From: Streptosporangium becharense
GTDB taxonomy: Bacteria > Actinomycetota > Actinomycetes > Streptosporangiales > Streptosporangiaceae
DNA: 64,000 nucleotides
Direction: 5' to 3'
NCBI RefSeq assembly: GCF_014204985.1
Contig: NZ_JACHMP010000001.1
Span: 7,564,001-7,628,000, forward strand
Below are positions 25,786 to 34,329 of this stretch, in pieces. The notes beneath the pieces are model-generated. The model was not told the origin of the DNA. It ran no database searches and saw nothing but the letters and a program-made list of their open reading frames with translations. Numbering within the stretch: the first letter of the stretch is position 1; each line of letters starts with the position of its first letter. The translations under genes were made by a program, and so were the position numbers.

Positions 25786-27144
25786 ATGAAACCCCCCAAG
25801 ATCCAGATGCTCCTCGCCGCGGGCATCGTGCTCACCGCCGCCGGATGCGGCGGATCCGAGGCCGCCGACGACAAGCCGGGCGCCGCAGGGGGAAGCGCGG
25901 TCACGATCTCGGTCGGCTGTCAGCCGCCGAGGAGCAACACGCTGGAGCGTTCCGCGTGGGATGAGGACGTGGCCGCCTTCGAGAAGCTGCACCCGAACAT
26001 CAAGATCGACAGCAAGGACGCCTTCCCCTGCATCAACCCCGACACCTTCCAGGCGAAGCTGGCCGGGGGCACGATGGAGGACGTCTTCTACGTCTACTAC
26101 ACCGACGTCCAAAAGATCATCGCCGCGGGTCAGGCGGCGGACATCACCCCCTACGTCAGCGGCGTCAGCCGGCTGAAGGACCTGCGACCCGACGTGCTGA
26201 ACGTCTTCAAGAGCGGTGAGAAGATCTACGGGCTGCCCCGGACCAACTACACCACCGGCCTGGTCTACAACCGCAAGCTCTTCACCCAGGCCGGCCTGAA
26301 CCCCGACGCGCCGCCCAAGACCTGGGCCGAGGTGCACGAGGCCGCCAAGAAGATCGCCGCGCTGGGCCCCGGTCACGTCGGCTTCGGCGAGTACAGCGCG
26401 GGCAACACCGGCGGCTGGCACTTCGCCGCCTCCCTGTACGGCCGCGGCGGCGAGATGGTCACCCCCGACGGCAAGGCCGCAGCCTTCAACAGCCCCGAGG
26501 GCAAGGCCGTGCTGGAGAACCTCAAGAAGATGCGCTGGACCGACAACAGCATGGGCTCCAAGCAGCTCCTGCAGTGGGAGGACCTGATGCGCATGATGGG
26601 CGGCGGCAAGCTCGGCATGATGATCGGCGCCCCCGACGTGGTCCAGACGGTCAACAACGACTTCAAGGGCAAGTTCGAGGACTACGGCGTGACCGCGCTG
26701 CCGGAGGCCAAGGCCTCGCTCGGCGGCGGCGACGGTTACATGATCAACCCGAAGGCCACGCCCGAGAAGATCAAGGCCGCCGTGCTCTGGCTGGAGTTCC
26801 ACGAGCTCACCCCCGGCCGGGGCCAGTTCGACTACGAGCGCTCCAAGCGCCAGGGCCGCCCGGTGGGCCTGCCCATCCCCGACCTGTACGGGGACACCGA
26901 GCCGGGCAAGGAGATCGTCAAGCTGCGTGAGGCCAACGCCACCGTCCCGGTCGCGAACTTCGCCCCCTTCGCGCAGGGCTCGGCGGCCATCCAGAACAAG
27001 CTGGAGCCTCCGAAGGCCCAGGAGCTCTACGCGATCCTCGACGTGCCCATGTCGGCGGTGCTGACCAGGCAGGACGCCGACATCGACCAGCTCCTCGCCG
27101 ACGCCGAGGCCAAGGCCAACAAGGTGCTCGCCGCGTCGAGCTGA
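25786..27144 (+). CDS. ABC sugar-binding lipoprotein
   Basis: ATG 25786 with AAGGAG upstream; 452 residues. Signal and lipobox LTAAGC put the lipid on Cys21. The body is an extracellular solute-binding protein family 1 (cluster B) with TISVGCQPPRSNTLER..WDEDVAAFEKLHPNIKI, then the conserved YGLPRTNYTTGLVYNRKLFTQAGL and a long C-terminal domain. It captures a sugar or oligosaccharide for the two permeases that follow; the alpha-glucosidase downstream points to an alpha-linked glucoside such as maltose, trehalose or isomaltose, by inference. A hairpin after the gene probably keeps its mRNA more abundant than the permease part. Confidence 0.93.
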   Translation: MKPPKIQMLLAAGIVLTAAGCGGSEAADDKPGAAGGSAVTISVGCQPPRSNTLERSAWDEDVAAFEKLHPNIKIDSKDAFPCINPDTFQAKLAGGTMEDVFYVYYTDVQKIIAAGQAADITPYVSGVSRLKDLRPDVLNVFKSGEKIYGLPRTNYTTGLVYNRKLFTQAGLNPDAPPKTWAEVHEAAKKIAALGPGHVGFGEYSAGNTGGWHFAASLYGRGGEMVTPDGKAAAFNSPEGKAVLENLKKMRWTDNSMGSKQLLQWEDLMRMMGGGKLGMMIGAPDVVQTVNNDFKGKFEDYGVTALPEAKASLGGGDGYMINPKATPEKIKAAVLWLEFHELTPGRGQFDYERSKRQGRPVGLPIPDLYGDTEPGKEIVKLREANATVPVANFAPFAQGSAAIQNKLEPPKAQELYAILDVPMSAVLTRQDADIDQLLADAEAKANKVLAASS

Positions 27145-27157
27145 CCCGCTGACATCC

Positions 27158-27185
27158 GGGGTGCCGGCCCTGCGGCCGGCACCCC
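27158..27185 (+). terminator. intra-operon hairpin after the binding-protein gene
   Basis: Twelve-base perfect arms GGGGTGCCGGCC and GGCCGGCACCCC around CTGC, in the 71-nt gap between the lipoprotein and first permease. Hairpins here typically protect the binding-protein mRNA or partly terminate, giving more binder than permease. Confidence 0.65.
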
Positions 27186-27215
27186 GCCTTCACGTTGAGA
27201 TCGGGAGTCCAACCG

Positions 27216-28133
27216 ATGAGCACAACCACCGCGCCCGCCTCGCGGCCGCGCGGGCCCGGTGCGCTGAGGAGCGGCATACGGCGCAACCTCACCGCCTACG
27301 GCTTCCTGTGCGGAGCGCTGATCTGCTTCGCGTTCTTCTCCTGGTACCCGATGGTCCAGGAGGTCCTCCTCAGCTTCCAGCGGACGAACTTCGTCGACGA
27401 GCCCACCTGGGTCGGCTGGGCCAACTTCCGCACGGTGGCCGAGGACGCCGCCTTCGCCGACGCCTGGCTCAACACCATCGCGTTCACCGGCCTGGCGCTC
27501 GTCTTCGGCTACGTCGTGCCGTTCGTGGCGGCGATCGTGCTGAACGAGCTGCGTCACGCGAAGGCGTACCTGCGCTTCGTCGTCTATCTGCCGGTGATGC
27601 TCCCGCCGGCCGTCGCGGTGCTGCTGTTCAAGTGGTTCTACGACCCGGGCGCCGGCCTGTTCAACCAGATCCTCGACCTGGCGCACCTGCCCGCGCTGAG
27701 CTGGCTCGACTCCACCGACACCGCGCTGATCTCCCTCGTCATCGTCTCCACCTGGATGAACCTGGGCACCGGCACACTGATCTACCTCGCGGCGCTGCAG
27801 AGCATCCCCGGCGAGCTGTACGAGGCCGCCGAACTGGACGGGGCCGGACTGTTCAAGCGGGTCTGGCACGTCACGATCCCGCAGACCAAGCTGATCCTGC
27901 TGGTCATGCTCCTGCTGCAGATCGTCGCGACCATGCAGGTCTTCATCGAGCCGTACCTGCTCACCGGCGGCGGCCCGGAGAACGCCACGCTCACCGTCGC
28001 CTACCTGATGTACCAGTACGCCTTCAACTTCGGTGACTTCGGCGGCGGCGGCGCGCTCGGCCTGATGCTCATGGTCGTGCTGATGGTGTTCTCCGCCTTC
28101 TACCTGCGCCTGTCGCGCGACAACCAGAGCTGA
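27216..28133 (+). CDS. ABC sugar permease (MalF type)
   Basis: ATG 27216 with GGGAG upstream; 305 residues, six TM helices. It starts RRNLTAYGFLCGALICFAFFSWYPMVQEVLLSFQ and holds the EAA loop that docks the ATPase: YEAAELDGAGLFKRVWHVTIPQTK. It forms the membrane channel with the permease encoded 8 nt downstream. Second gene of the sugar operon. Confidence 0.95.
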   Translation: MSTTTAPASRPRGPGALRSGIRRNLTAYGFLCGALICFAFFSWYPMVQEVLLSFQRTNFVDEPTWVGWANFRTVAEDAAFADAWLNTIAFTGLALVFGYVVPFVAAIVLNELRHAKAYLRFVVYLPVMLPPAVAVLLFKWFYDPGAGLFNQILDLAHLPALSWLDSTDTALISLVIVSTWMNLGTGTLIYLAALQSIPGELYEAAELDGAGLFKRVWHVTIPQTKLILLVMLLLQIVATMQVFIEPYLLTGGGPENATLTVAYLMYQYAFNFGDFGGGGALGLMLMVVLMVFSAFYLRLSRDNQS

Positions 28134-28141
28134 GGGGAGAA

Positions 28142-29140
28142 GTGGCATCGATGCCGAAGGTCACCGTACGCCCGGACCGCCCGGCCACCGCTCCGCCGCC
28201 GGAGCCCGCCCCGCCGAAGACGCGGCGCCGATCCCGCAGGGCCCGCGCGTCCGCGGCGGAGCCACGGGAGTTCCGCAGCCTGGTCTCCCCGCACACCCTG
28301 AACACCCCGCGGGGGCGGCTGATCTACTGGACCGTGCTGACCTGCGTGGTGGTCGTCTTCACCGCGGTCTTCGTCTTCCCCCTCTACTGGATGGTGACCG
28401 GCGCGCTGAAGACCCCCGAGGAGCTCGCGCAGATCCCGCCGGGTTTCTTCCCCTCCTCACTCGACTTCGGCGTGTACGCCGAGGCGTGGGAGCAACTCGA
28501 CCTCGGGCTGTTCCTCACCAACACCGTCGTCTACGCGGGCGGCGCCTGGCTGCTGACGCTCGCCTTCGACGTCTCGGCCGCCTACGCGCTGTCCAAGCTC
28601 CGCCCGGTGCTGGGCAAGGCGGTGCTGGGCATGATGCTGTCCACACTCATGATCCCGCCGATGGTGATCCTGCTGCCCGCCTACCTGACGGTCAAGGAGC
28701 TGCCGATCCTCGGCTGGGACCTGCTGAACACCCCGTGGGCGATCTGGCTGCCCGCCGCGGCCAACGGGTTCTTCGTCTTCCTGCTCAAACGCTTCTTCGA
28801 CTCCATCCCCCGGGAACTGCTCGAGGCCGCCCAGATCGACGGGGCGTCCGCCGGACGCATCCTGTGGTCGATCGTGCTGCCGGTCTCCCGGCCCATCCTC
28901 GGCGTGGTGTCCATCCTGTCGGTGGTCAACGTCTGGAAGGACTTCGTCTGGCCGCTGCTGGTGCTGCCCGACGGGGAGAAGATGACGATCAGCGTGGGCA
29001 TCGCCTCGCTCGCGGCGCGGATGCCGCAGAACGTGATGATCGCCTCGCTGGTCATCGCGAGCATCCCGACCATGGTGGTCTTCCTCCTCTTCCAGCGCAG
29101 CATCATGGCCGGCCTGACCGCCGGCAGTCTCAAGGGCTGA
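28142..29140 (+). CDS. ABC sugar permease (MalG type)
   Basis: GTG 28142 behind GGGGAGA (ATG 28151 also possible); 332 residues. A long Pro/Arg-rich cytoplasmic start (about 55 residues) precedes six TM helices. The EAA loop is LLEAAQIDGASAGRILWSIVLPVSRP, and FVFPLYWMVTGALKTPEEL near helix 1 is typical of MalG proteins. It pairs with the permease at 27216-28133. No ATPase gene is in the operon; a shared MsiK-like ATPase encoded elsewhere is the usual solution in actinomycetes. Confidence 0.95.
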   Translation: MASMPKVTVRPDRPATAPPPEPAPPKTRRRSRRARASAAEPREFRSLVSPHTLNTPRGRLIYWTVLTCVVVVFTAVFVFPLYWMVTGALKTPEELAQIPPGFFPSSLDFGVYAEAWEQLDLGLFLTNTVVYAGGAWLLTLAFDVSAAYALSKLRPVLGKAVLGMMLSTLMIPPMVILLPAYLTVKELPILGWDLLNTPWAIWLPAAANGFFVFLLKRFFDSIPRELLEAAQIDGASAGRILWSIVLPVSRPILGVVSILSVVNVWKDFVWPLLVLPDGEKMTISVGIASLAARMPQNVMIASLVIASIPTMVVFLLFQRSIMAGLTAGSLKG

Positions 29141-29204
29141 TCCCACCCTCCCGTACCCGGCCGTTCCCCCCCTCGCGTCCCCAACCACAAGGAGTTCCTC
29201 CATC

Positions 29205-30797
29205 ATGTCCGGCAGTGCCTTCCCGACAGTGACCCCGGACCCCGAGACGTGGTGGCGGGGAGCCGCGATCTACCAGGTCTACCTGCGCAGCTTCGCCGAC
29301 GGCAACGGCGACGGCGTCGGCGACCTGGCGGGCCTGCGCGCACGCCTGCCCTACCTCGCGGACCTGGGCGTCGGCGCGATCTGGCTCAACCCCTGGTACC
29401 CCTCGCCGATGGCCGACGGCGGCTACGACGTCGCCGACTACCGCGACATCGAACCGGCCTTCGGCACCCTCGCCGAGGCCGAGACGTTCATCGCCGAGGC
29501 ACACGGGCTGGGCATCAAGACGATCATCGACATCGTGCCCAACCATGGTTCCGACCGGCAGGAGTGGTTCGTCCGGGCGTTGCGGGCCGGGCCGGGCTCC
29601 GCCGAGCGGGAGCGGTTCCTGTTCCGCGCCGGACGGGGCGAGAGCGGCGAGCTGCCCCCCAACGACTGGCAGTCGATCTTCGGCGGACCGGCCTGGACCC
29701 GCGTCCCCGACGGGGAGTGGTACCTGCACCTGTTCGCACCCGAGCAGCCCGACTTCAACTGGACCAACCCGGAGGTCGTCACCGAGTTCCACGACGTGCT
29801 GCGCTTCTGGTTCGACCGCGGCGTGGACGGCATCCGCGTCGACTCGGCCGCCGTGCTGATCAAGGACCTCGGCAGCGCGGAGGAGTCCTACACCGACCAC
29901 GACGGGGTGCACGAGATCTACCGCGGCTGGCGCCGGATCGCCGACGACTACGGCGGCCGGATCCTCATCGGCGAGGTGTGGCTGCCCGACCAGGAGCGGT
30001 TCGCCCGCTACCTGCGTCCCGACGAGATGCACACCGCGTTCAATTTCGACTTCCTGGCCTGTCCCTGGGACCCGGACGCGCTGCGCCGTTCGATCGACAC
30101 CACCCTGGCCACGCACGTCCCGCTGGGGGCACCGCCGACCTGGGTGCTGTCCAACCACGACGTGACCCGCCCGGTGACCAGGTACGGCAGGGCCGACACC
30201 TCCTTCGACCACGCCGACCGCAAGCACGGCATGCCGTCCGACCCGGTGCTGGGGGAGCGGCGGGCACGGGCGGCGGCGCTGCTGGCGATGGCGCTGCCGG
30301 GTGCGCTGTACGTCTACCAGGGGGAGGAACTGGGCCTGCCGGAGGTGGAGGATCTGCCCGACGAGGCCCGCCAGGACCCGATCTGGTTCCGTTCCGGTCA
30401 CACCGACCTGGGGCGTGACGGCTGCCGGGTGCCGCTGCCGTGGTCCGGCGACGAGCCGCCGTTCGGGTTCGGCGCCGGGGAGCCGTGGCTGCCGCAGCCT
30501 CCGGAGTGGAAGGCGCTGACGACCGAGGTGCAGTTCGCCGACCCGGCGTCCATGCTCACCCTGTACCGCACCGCGCTGCACCTGCGCCGCGCGCTCCTCG
30601 GCGACGGCGCGATGACCTGGCTCGACGCGCCGGACGCCGTGCTGGCCTTCCGCCGGGAGTCGGGGCTGGTCTGCGCGGTCAACCTGGGGGCCGGGCCGGT
30701 GGACCTGCCCGCGCACGAGTCGGTCCTGCTCGCCAGCGGCCCGCTCGACGGCGACCGGCTGCCCTCCGACACGGCCGTCTGGCTCCAGGGGGCCTGA
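29205..30797 (+). CDS. GH13 alpha-glucosidase
   Basis: ATG 29205 with AAGGAG; 530 residues. GH13 regions: DIVPNH near 109, GIRVDSAA with nucleophile Asp213, IGEVW with acid/base Glu257, and SNHDV with Asp319. IYQVYLRSFADGNGDGVGDL at the start and the QPDFNWTNPEV segment are typical of oligo-1,6-glucosidase/alpha-glucosidase (GH13 subfamilies 23/30). No signal peptide, so it acts on imported oligosaccharide in the cytoplasm, which fits the transporter upstream. Last gene of the operon. Confidence 0.95.
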   Translation: MSGSAFPTVTPDPETWWRGAAIYQVYLRSFADGNGDGVGDLAGLRARLPYLADLGVGAIWLNPWYPSPMADGGYDVADYRDIEPAFGTLAEAETFIAEAHGLGIKTIIDIVPNHGSDRQEWFVRALRAGPGSAERERFLFRAGRGESGELPPNDWQSIFGGPAWTRVPDGEWYLHLFAPEQPDFNWTNPEVVTEFHDVLRFWFDRGVDGIRVDSAAVLIKDLGSAEESYTDHDGVHEIYRGWRRIADDYGGRILIGEVWLPDQERFARYLRPDEMHTAFNFDFLACPWDPDALRRSIDTTLATHVPLGAPPTWVLSNHDVTRPVTRYGRADTSFDHADRKHGMPSDPVLGERRARAAALLAMALPGALYVYQGEELGLPEVEDLPDEARQDPIWFRSGHTDLGRDGCRVPLPWSGDEPPFGFGAGEPWLPQPPEWKALTTEVQFADPASMLTLYRTALHLRRALLGDGAMTWLDAPDAVLAFRRESGLVCAVNLGAGPVDLPAHESVLLASGPLDGDRLPSDTAVWLQGA

Positions 30798-30808
30798 CCC
30801 CGGTCGAT

Positions 30809-30845
30809 GCGTACGATCGTCCACATAATGGGTACGATCGTACGC
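30809..30845 (+). promoter_or_regulatory. operator: perfect 12-bp inverted repeat abutting a start codon
   Basis: Arms GCGTACGATCGT (30809-30820) and ACGATCGTACGC (30834-30845) are exact complements with 13 bp between, and end one base before ATG 30846. A -10-like CATAAT (30823-30828) lies in the spacer, so transcription would start about ten bases before the ATG. The likely binder is the TetR protein of the same operon (31421-31999). Confidence 0.75.
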
Positions 30846-31424
30846 ATGACTGACCTCTTCCCCGGCGATCCGCGTACCAACTGGGAACGCATGATCGCCG
30901 GTGACCTCTACATCGCCGACGACCCCGAGCTGCAGGCCGCCCTCGGCCGCGCGGCCGTCCTGGCGCACCGCTACGGCGAGCTCTACCCGGCCGACCCGGC
31001 CGCCGCCCGCCTCGTCCTGGAGGACCTGCTCGGCTCGATCGCCCCGGACGCCCACATCCGGCCCCCGTTGTACGTCGACTACGGCTCGCACATCACCGTC
31101 GGCCCGGGCAGCTTCGCCAACTTCGGGCTGACCGCCCTGGACGTGGCCCCCATCACCATCGGTGCCGACGTGCAGATCGGCCCGCACGTGCAGTTGCTCA
31201 CCCCCACCCACCCGCTGGACCCCGGGCGGCGGCGCGCCAAGCTGGAGTCGGCCGCGCCGATCGTGATCGGGGACAACGTCTGGCTCGGCGGCGGCGCCAT
31301 CGTGCTGGCCGGGGTCACCATCGGCGCGAACAGCGTCATCGGCGCGGGCGCCGTCGTCACCGGAGACGTCCCGGAGGGCGTCGTCGCGGTGGGCACCCCG
31401 GCCAAGGTGGTCCGCCACCTGTGA
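30846..31424 (+). CDS. maltose/galactoside O-acetyltransferase-like protein
   Basis: ATG 30846, directly after the operator and with no ribosome site, so the mRNA is probably leaderless or nearly so; 192 residues. N-terminal Maa domain (ERMIAGDLYIADDPELQAALGRA), then a left-handed beta helix of hexapeptide repeats: PPLYVDYGSHITVGPGSFANFG, ITIGADVQIGPHVQLLTPTHPLD (catalytic His in PTHP) and VIGDNVWLGGGAIVLAGVTIG. It moves acetyl from acetyl-CoA to a sugar hydroxyl. Its stop overlaps the TetR start, so regulator and enzyme are coupled. Confidence 0.93.
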   Translation: MTDLFPGDPRTNWERMIAGDLYIADDPELQAALGRAAVLAHRYGELYPADPAAARLVLEDLLGSIAPDAHIRPPLYVDYGSHITVGPGSFANFGLTALDVAPITIGADVQIGPHVQLLTPTHPLDPGRRRAKLESAAPIVIGDNVWLGGGAIVLAGVTIGANSVIGAGAVVTGDVPEGVVAVGTPAKVVRHL

Positions 31425-31999
31425 CCGCAGAGAAGACGGCCGGGACACCCCCGGCACCACCCGGCCGGCGGTTCGACCCCGGCCGTCGCGACCGGATCAT
31501 CGACGTCACGCTGGACGTCATCGCCGCCCACGGTGTCGCGGGTGCCTCGCACCGGAGGATCGCCGAAGCCGCGGACGTGCCGCTGGGATCGATGACCTAC
31601 CACTTCGCCGGCATGGGCGAGCTGCTCGTCCTGGCCTTCACCCGGCTGGCCGACCGCGTCGCCGACCGGTTCGACACCCGGCTGGCCGCCGCCGGAGACC
31701 CGGGGGAGGCCGGGGAGGCGGTCGTCGCCCTCATCACCGAGGACCTGTCCGGCTCACCCCGGGACGTGGTGCTGACCTGCGAGCTCTACACCCTGGCCGC
31801 CCGCGACCCGGCCCTGCGCGAGGTGACCCGGACGTGGATGGCACGCAGCCGCCGAGCGCTGGAGCGGCACTTCGACGTGCCCACCGCCCGCTACCTGGAC
31901 GCCCTCATCGAGGGCCTGGCCCTGCACCGCGCGCTCGACCCGGACCCGATGGACGCCGACGACGTCAGGGCCGCGGTCCGCCGGATCATCTCCGCCTGA
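31421..31999 (+). CDS. TetR/AcrR-family regulator
   Basis: GTG 31421 overlaps the acetyltransferase stop (GTGA); 192 residues. N-terminal HTH: RDRIIDVTLDVIAAHGVAGASHRRIAEAADVPLGSMTYHFAGMGELL, the TetR_N pattern; the rest is the all-helical ligand domain. It probably represses its own operon through the palindrome at 30809-30845, an inference from coupling and position. Confidence 0.92.
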   Translation: MTAEKTAGTPPAPPGRRFDPGRRDRIIDVTLDVIAAHGVAGASHRRIAEAADVPLGSMTYHFAGMGELLVLAFTRLADRVADRFDTRLAAAGDPGEAGEAVVALITEDLSGSPRDVVLTCELYTLAARDPALREVTRTWMARSRRALERHFDVPTARYLDALIEGLALHRALDPDPMDADDVRAAVRRIISA

Positions 32000-32107
32000 C
32001 CCTCCCGCGGGCCGCCCCGGCTCCTCCCGTGCCGCATCGCCGGGCGGAACACGCGGCCGAAGGGCCGGTACGCTCTGCGGGTCAGGCGGACGATCGGGGG
32101 GTTCGGC

Positions 32108-32872
32108 GTGGAGATGGCACAGATCGTCCTGCTGCTCGTGGCGGCGGCCGGGGCGGGATGGGTCGACGCCGTGGTCGGCGGGGGAGGGTTGCTCCAGCTT
32201 CCCGCGCTCCTGGTGGCCGGGGTCCCGCCGGTCCAGGCGCTGGCCACCAACAAGCTCGCCTCCCTGGTCGGCACCGCCTCGGCCGCCGTCGCCTACGCCA
32301 GGACCACCAAGATCGACGCCTCGGTGGCGATCCCGGCGGGGCTGGGTGCGGTGGTCTTCGCCGGGCTCGGCGCGGCCTGCGCCGCGGCGATCTCCCGGGA
32401 CGCGTTGCTCCCGCTCGTCATGGCCGCCCTGCTGGGGGTCGGGCTGTTCGTCACCCTCCGGCCGGGCCTGGGCGCCCTGCCCCATCCGCACCCGCGCACC
32501 GGTGCCCGGCTGGCGGCGGCGATCGCCGTCACCGGCGGCGGCGTCGCCTTCTACGACGGCATCCTGGGGCCGGGCACCGGGACCTTCCTCATCATCGCGT
32601 TCACCGTGATCCTCGGGCTGGACTTCGTCGCGGGCTCCGCCCACGCGAAAATCGTGAACGGGTGCACGAATCTGGGGGCCCTGCTGGTCTTCGGCTACCA
32701 GGGGCACGTGCTGTGGTGGCTCGGCCTGGCCATGGCCGTCTTCAACGTCGCCGGAGCCCAGCTGGGCGCCCGGATGGCCCTGCGCCGGGGCGCCGCCTTC
32801 GTGCGGATCGTGCTGCTGTGCGTGGTCGTCGTGATGGTGGCCAAGCTGGGGTACGAGCGGTTCCTCGCCTAG
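32108..32872 (+). CDS. TauE/SafE-family membrane permease
   Basis: GTG 32108 (ATG 32114 also possible); 254 residues with about eight TM helices in two similar halves: GAGWVDAVVGGGGLLQLPALLVAGVPPVQALATNKLASLVGTASA in the first and VAFYDGILGPGTGTFLIIAFTVILGLDFVAGSAHAKIVNGCTN in the second, both family signatures. Such proteins export organosulfur or organic anions, such as sulfoacetate or sulfite. The gene meets the MFS gene tail to tail on a shared CTAG. Confidence 0.92.
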   Translation: MEMAQIVLLLVAAAGAGWVDAVVGGGGLLQLPALLVAGVPPVQALATNKLASLVGTASAAVAYARTTKIDASVAIPAGLGAVVFAGLGAACAAAISRDALLPLVMAALLGVGLFVTLRPGLGALPHPHPRTGARLAAAIAVTGGGVAFYDGILGPGTGTFLIIAFTVILGLDFVAGSAHAKIVNGCTNLGALLVFGYQGHVLWWLGLAMAVFNVAGAQLGARMALRRGAAFVRIVLLCVVVVMVAKLGYERFLA

Positions 32873-34122
32873 AGTGAATCTACTTTGTAAAGGGGTGCGG
32901 TGCGGAGCGTACCCGCCGCCACCGCCACGAACAGGGCCAGCAACGCGGGAACGGCCAGAGCCCGGGGCAGGCCCAACAGCTCCGCGACGCCGCCGATCAG
33001 GACGGGCCCGGCCAGGAAGCCCGCGTAGCCCAGACTGGCCACCCGGGCCAGTGCCCGCCCGGCGCGGGCCGGATCGCGCCGGCCGGCCGCGGAGAAGACC
33101 TGCGGGACGATGCATGACAGGCCCGCGCCGAAGCAGCCGAAGCCGACCACCGCGGCGATCTCATGACCGGCCGGCAGCGCCAGGCCGAGGCCGCTCGCGG
33201 CCAGCGCGGCGCACGCCCGCACCAGGGTCACCGGGCCGATCCGGGCGGCGAGCCGGTCTCCGATCAGGCGGCCGGCCGTCATCATGACGGAGAAGGCCGC
33301 GTAGGCGGCCGGGGCGAACCCGGGGGAGCTGCCCAGGTCCTCGCGCAGGTAGACCGAGCTCCAGTCGGCGGTTGCGCCTTCGCCGATCATGCAGCAGAAG
33401 GCGAGCACGCCCAGGAGCAGCACCCCGCCACGGGCCCCGCCCCCTTTGCCCGCGCCGTCGCCGGCCGCGGCCGCGATGGTCTTGGGGCCCGCCGGGGCGT
33501 CGCCGCCCGGGGGAGGCGGGGAAGCCGAGGGGACCGGGGAGGGCGGGGTGACGGTGAGCGCCCAGCGCGCCGCCCACAGCGCGAGCGCGATCATCACGGC
33601 GGCGCCCGTCGCGAACGTGGCCGCGACGCCGAACGCGGCGTGGGCGAGCAGCCCTCCGCCGGTCGAGCCCAGGAAGCCGCCGACGCTGAACACCGCGTGG
33701 AAGGAGGACATCATCGGCCGGTCGGCGACCCGTTCGACCTCGACGCCGTTGGCGTTCATCGCCACGTCGAGGACGCCGTGCACCGCGCCGAAGAGGAACA
33801 GGGCGACGGCCAGGCCCGTCAGGTTCGGCATCCAGGCGGGCAGGACCAGCACGACGGCCTGGGCGAAGGCCATCGGCGTCATCACCCGGACGCTGCCGTG
33901 GCGATCGACGAGGCGGCCGACCGCCTGCATGCCGCAGATGGCGCCGGCGGCGATGCCGAGCAGCGCGATGCCGAACTGGCCGTCGCTCAGCCCCAGGCTC
34001 TGTTTGATCGAGGGGATCCGCGAGGTCCAGGTGCCGATGGCCATGCCGGAGAGCAGGAAGAGCAGGCAGACCGCGACCCGGCCGCGGACGAGCGCGCTTC
34101 GGTCGAGAGTGGTGTCGCGCAT
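32869..34122 (-). CDS. MFS transporter, paralogue 1
   Basis: A 417-residue, 12-TM major-facilitator protein. Marks: SGMAIGTWTSRIPSIKQSLGLSDGQFGIALLG in helix 1, VGRLVDRHGSVRVM (motif A), MNANGVEVERVADRPMMSSFHAVFSVGG and VPQVFSAAGRRDPARAG. The same blocks occur in the MFS at 44101-45282, so they are paralogues of the drug/sugar-alcohol-efflux type sometimes annotated as fucose permease-like. The last five codons are encoded by convergent-gap motif copy B, and the stop shares CTAG with the stop of the TauE gene. Substrate unknown. Confidence 0.92.
   Translation of the reverse strand: MRDTTLDRSALVRGRVAVCLLFLLSGMAIGTWTSRIPSIKQSLGLSDGQFGIALLGIAAGAICGMQAVGRLVDRHGSVRVMTPMAFAQAVVLVLPAWMPNLTGLAVALFLFGAVHGVLDVAMNANGVEVERVADRPMMSSFHAVFSVGGFLGSTGGGLLAHAAFGVAATFATGAAVMIALALWAARWALTVTPPSPVPSASPPPPGGDAPAGPKTIAAAAGDGAGKGGGARGGVLLLGVLAFCCMIGEGATADWSSVYLREDLGSSPGFAPAAYAAFSVMMTAGRLIGDRLAARIGPVTLVRACAALAASGLGLALPAGHEIAAVVGFGCFGAGLSCIVPQVFSAAGRRDPARAGRALARVASLGYAGFLAGPVLIGGVAELLGLPRALAVPALLALFVAVAAGTLRTAPLYKVDSL
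32875..32894 (+). repeat. convergent-gap motif, copy B
   Basis: TGAATCTACTTTGTAAAGGG: like copies A, C and D but with CTTTG for CATTG. It lies inside the 3' end of the MFS gene, where it encodes the LYKVDSL end of the protein, and just beyond the TauE stop. Confidence 0.65.
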
Positions 34123-34242
34123 CGCTGAGGGGCTCCGATTCGGGAACGCGCCGGCCCGCGGTCTCGGGCGGCGTAGCGGCCCACGCGTCCGGGCGGTGGT
34201 GTCCGGGCGGTGGTAGGCGGATGGCTGCGTGCGGACGCCCGC

Positions 34243-34312
34243 GTCCGGCGGTGACTTCCGGGCCCGGGCGGTGATCTCTGACTCAGGCGGTGACTTCCGG
34301 ACTCGGACGTGA
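34243..34312. repeat. three degenerate copies of a ~16-bp unit
   Basis: GGCGGTGACTTCCGG-like units lie in tandem between the MFS start and the DeoR stop, with related GGCGGTGGT pieces just to the left. Non-coding; the 207-bp gap has no other structure seen. Confidence 0.5.
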
Positions 34313-34329
34313 CCTGCGGGCCGTGATGT

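Noticed and set aside
29130-31460. 776-codon frame on the minus strand over the alpha-glucosidase
   Set aside because: It is the GC-driven shadow of the GH13 and acetyltransferase genes and has no recognisable domains.
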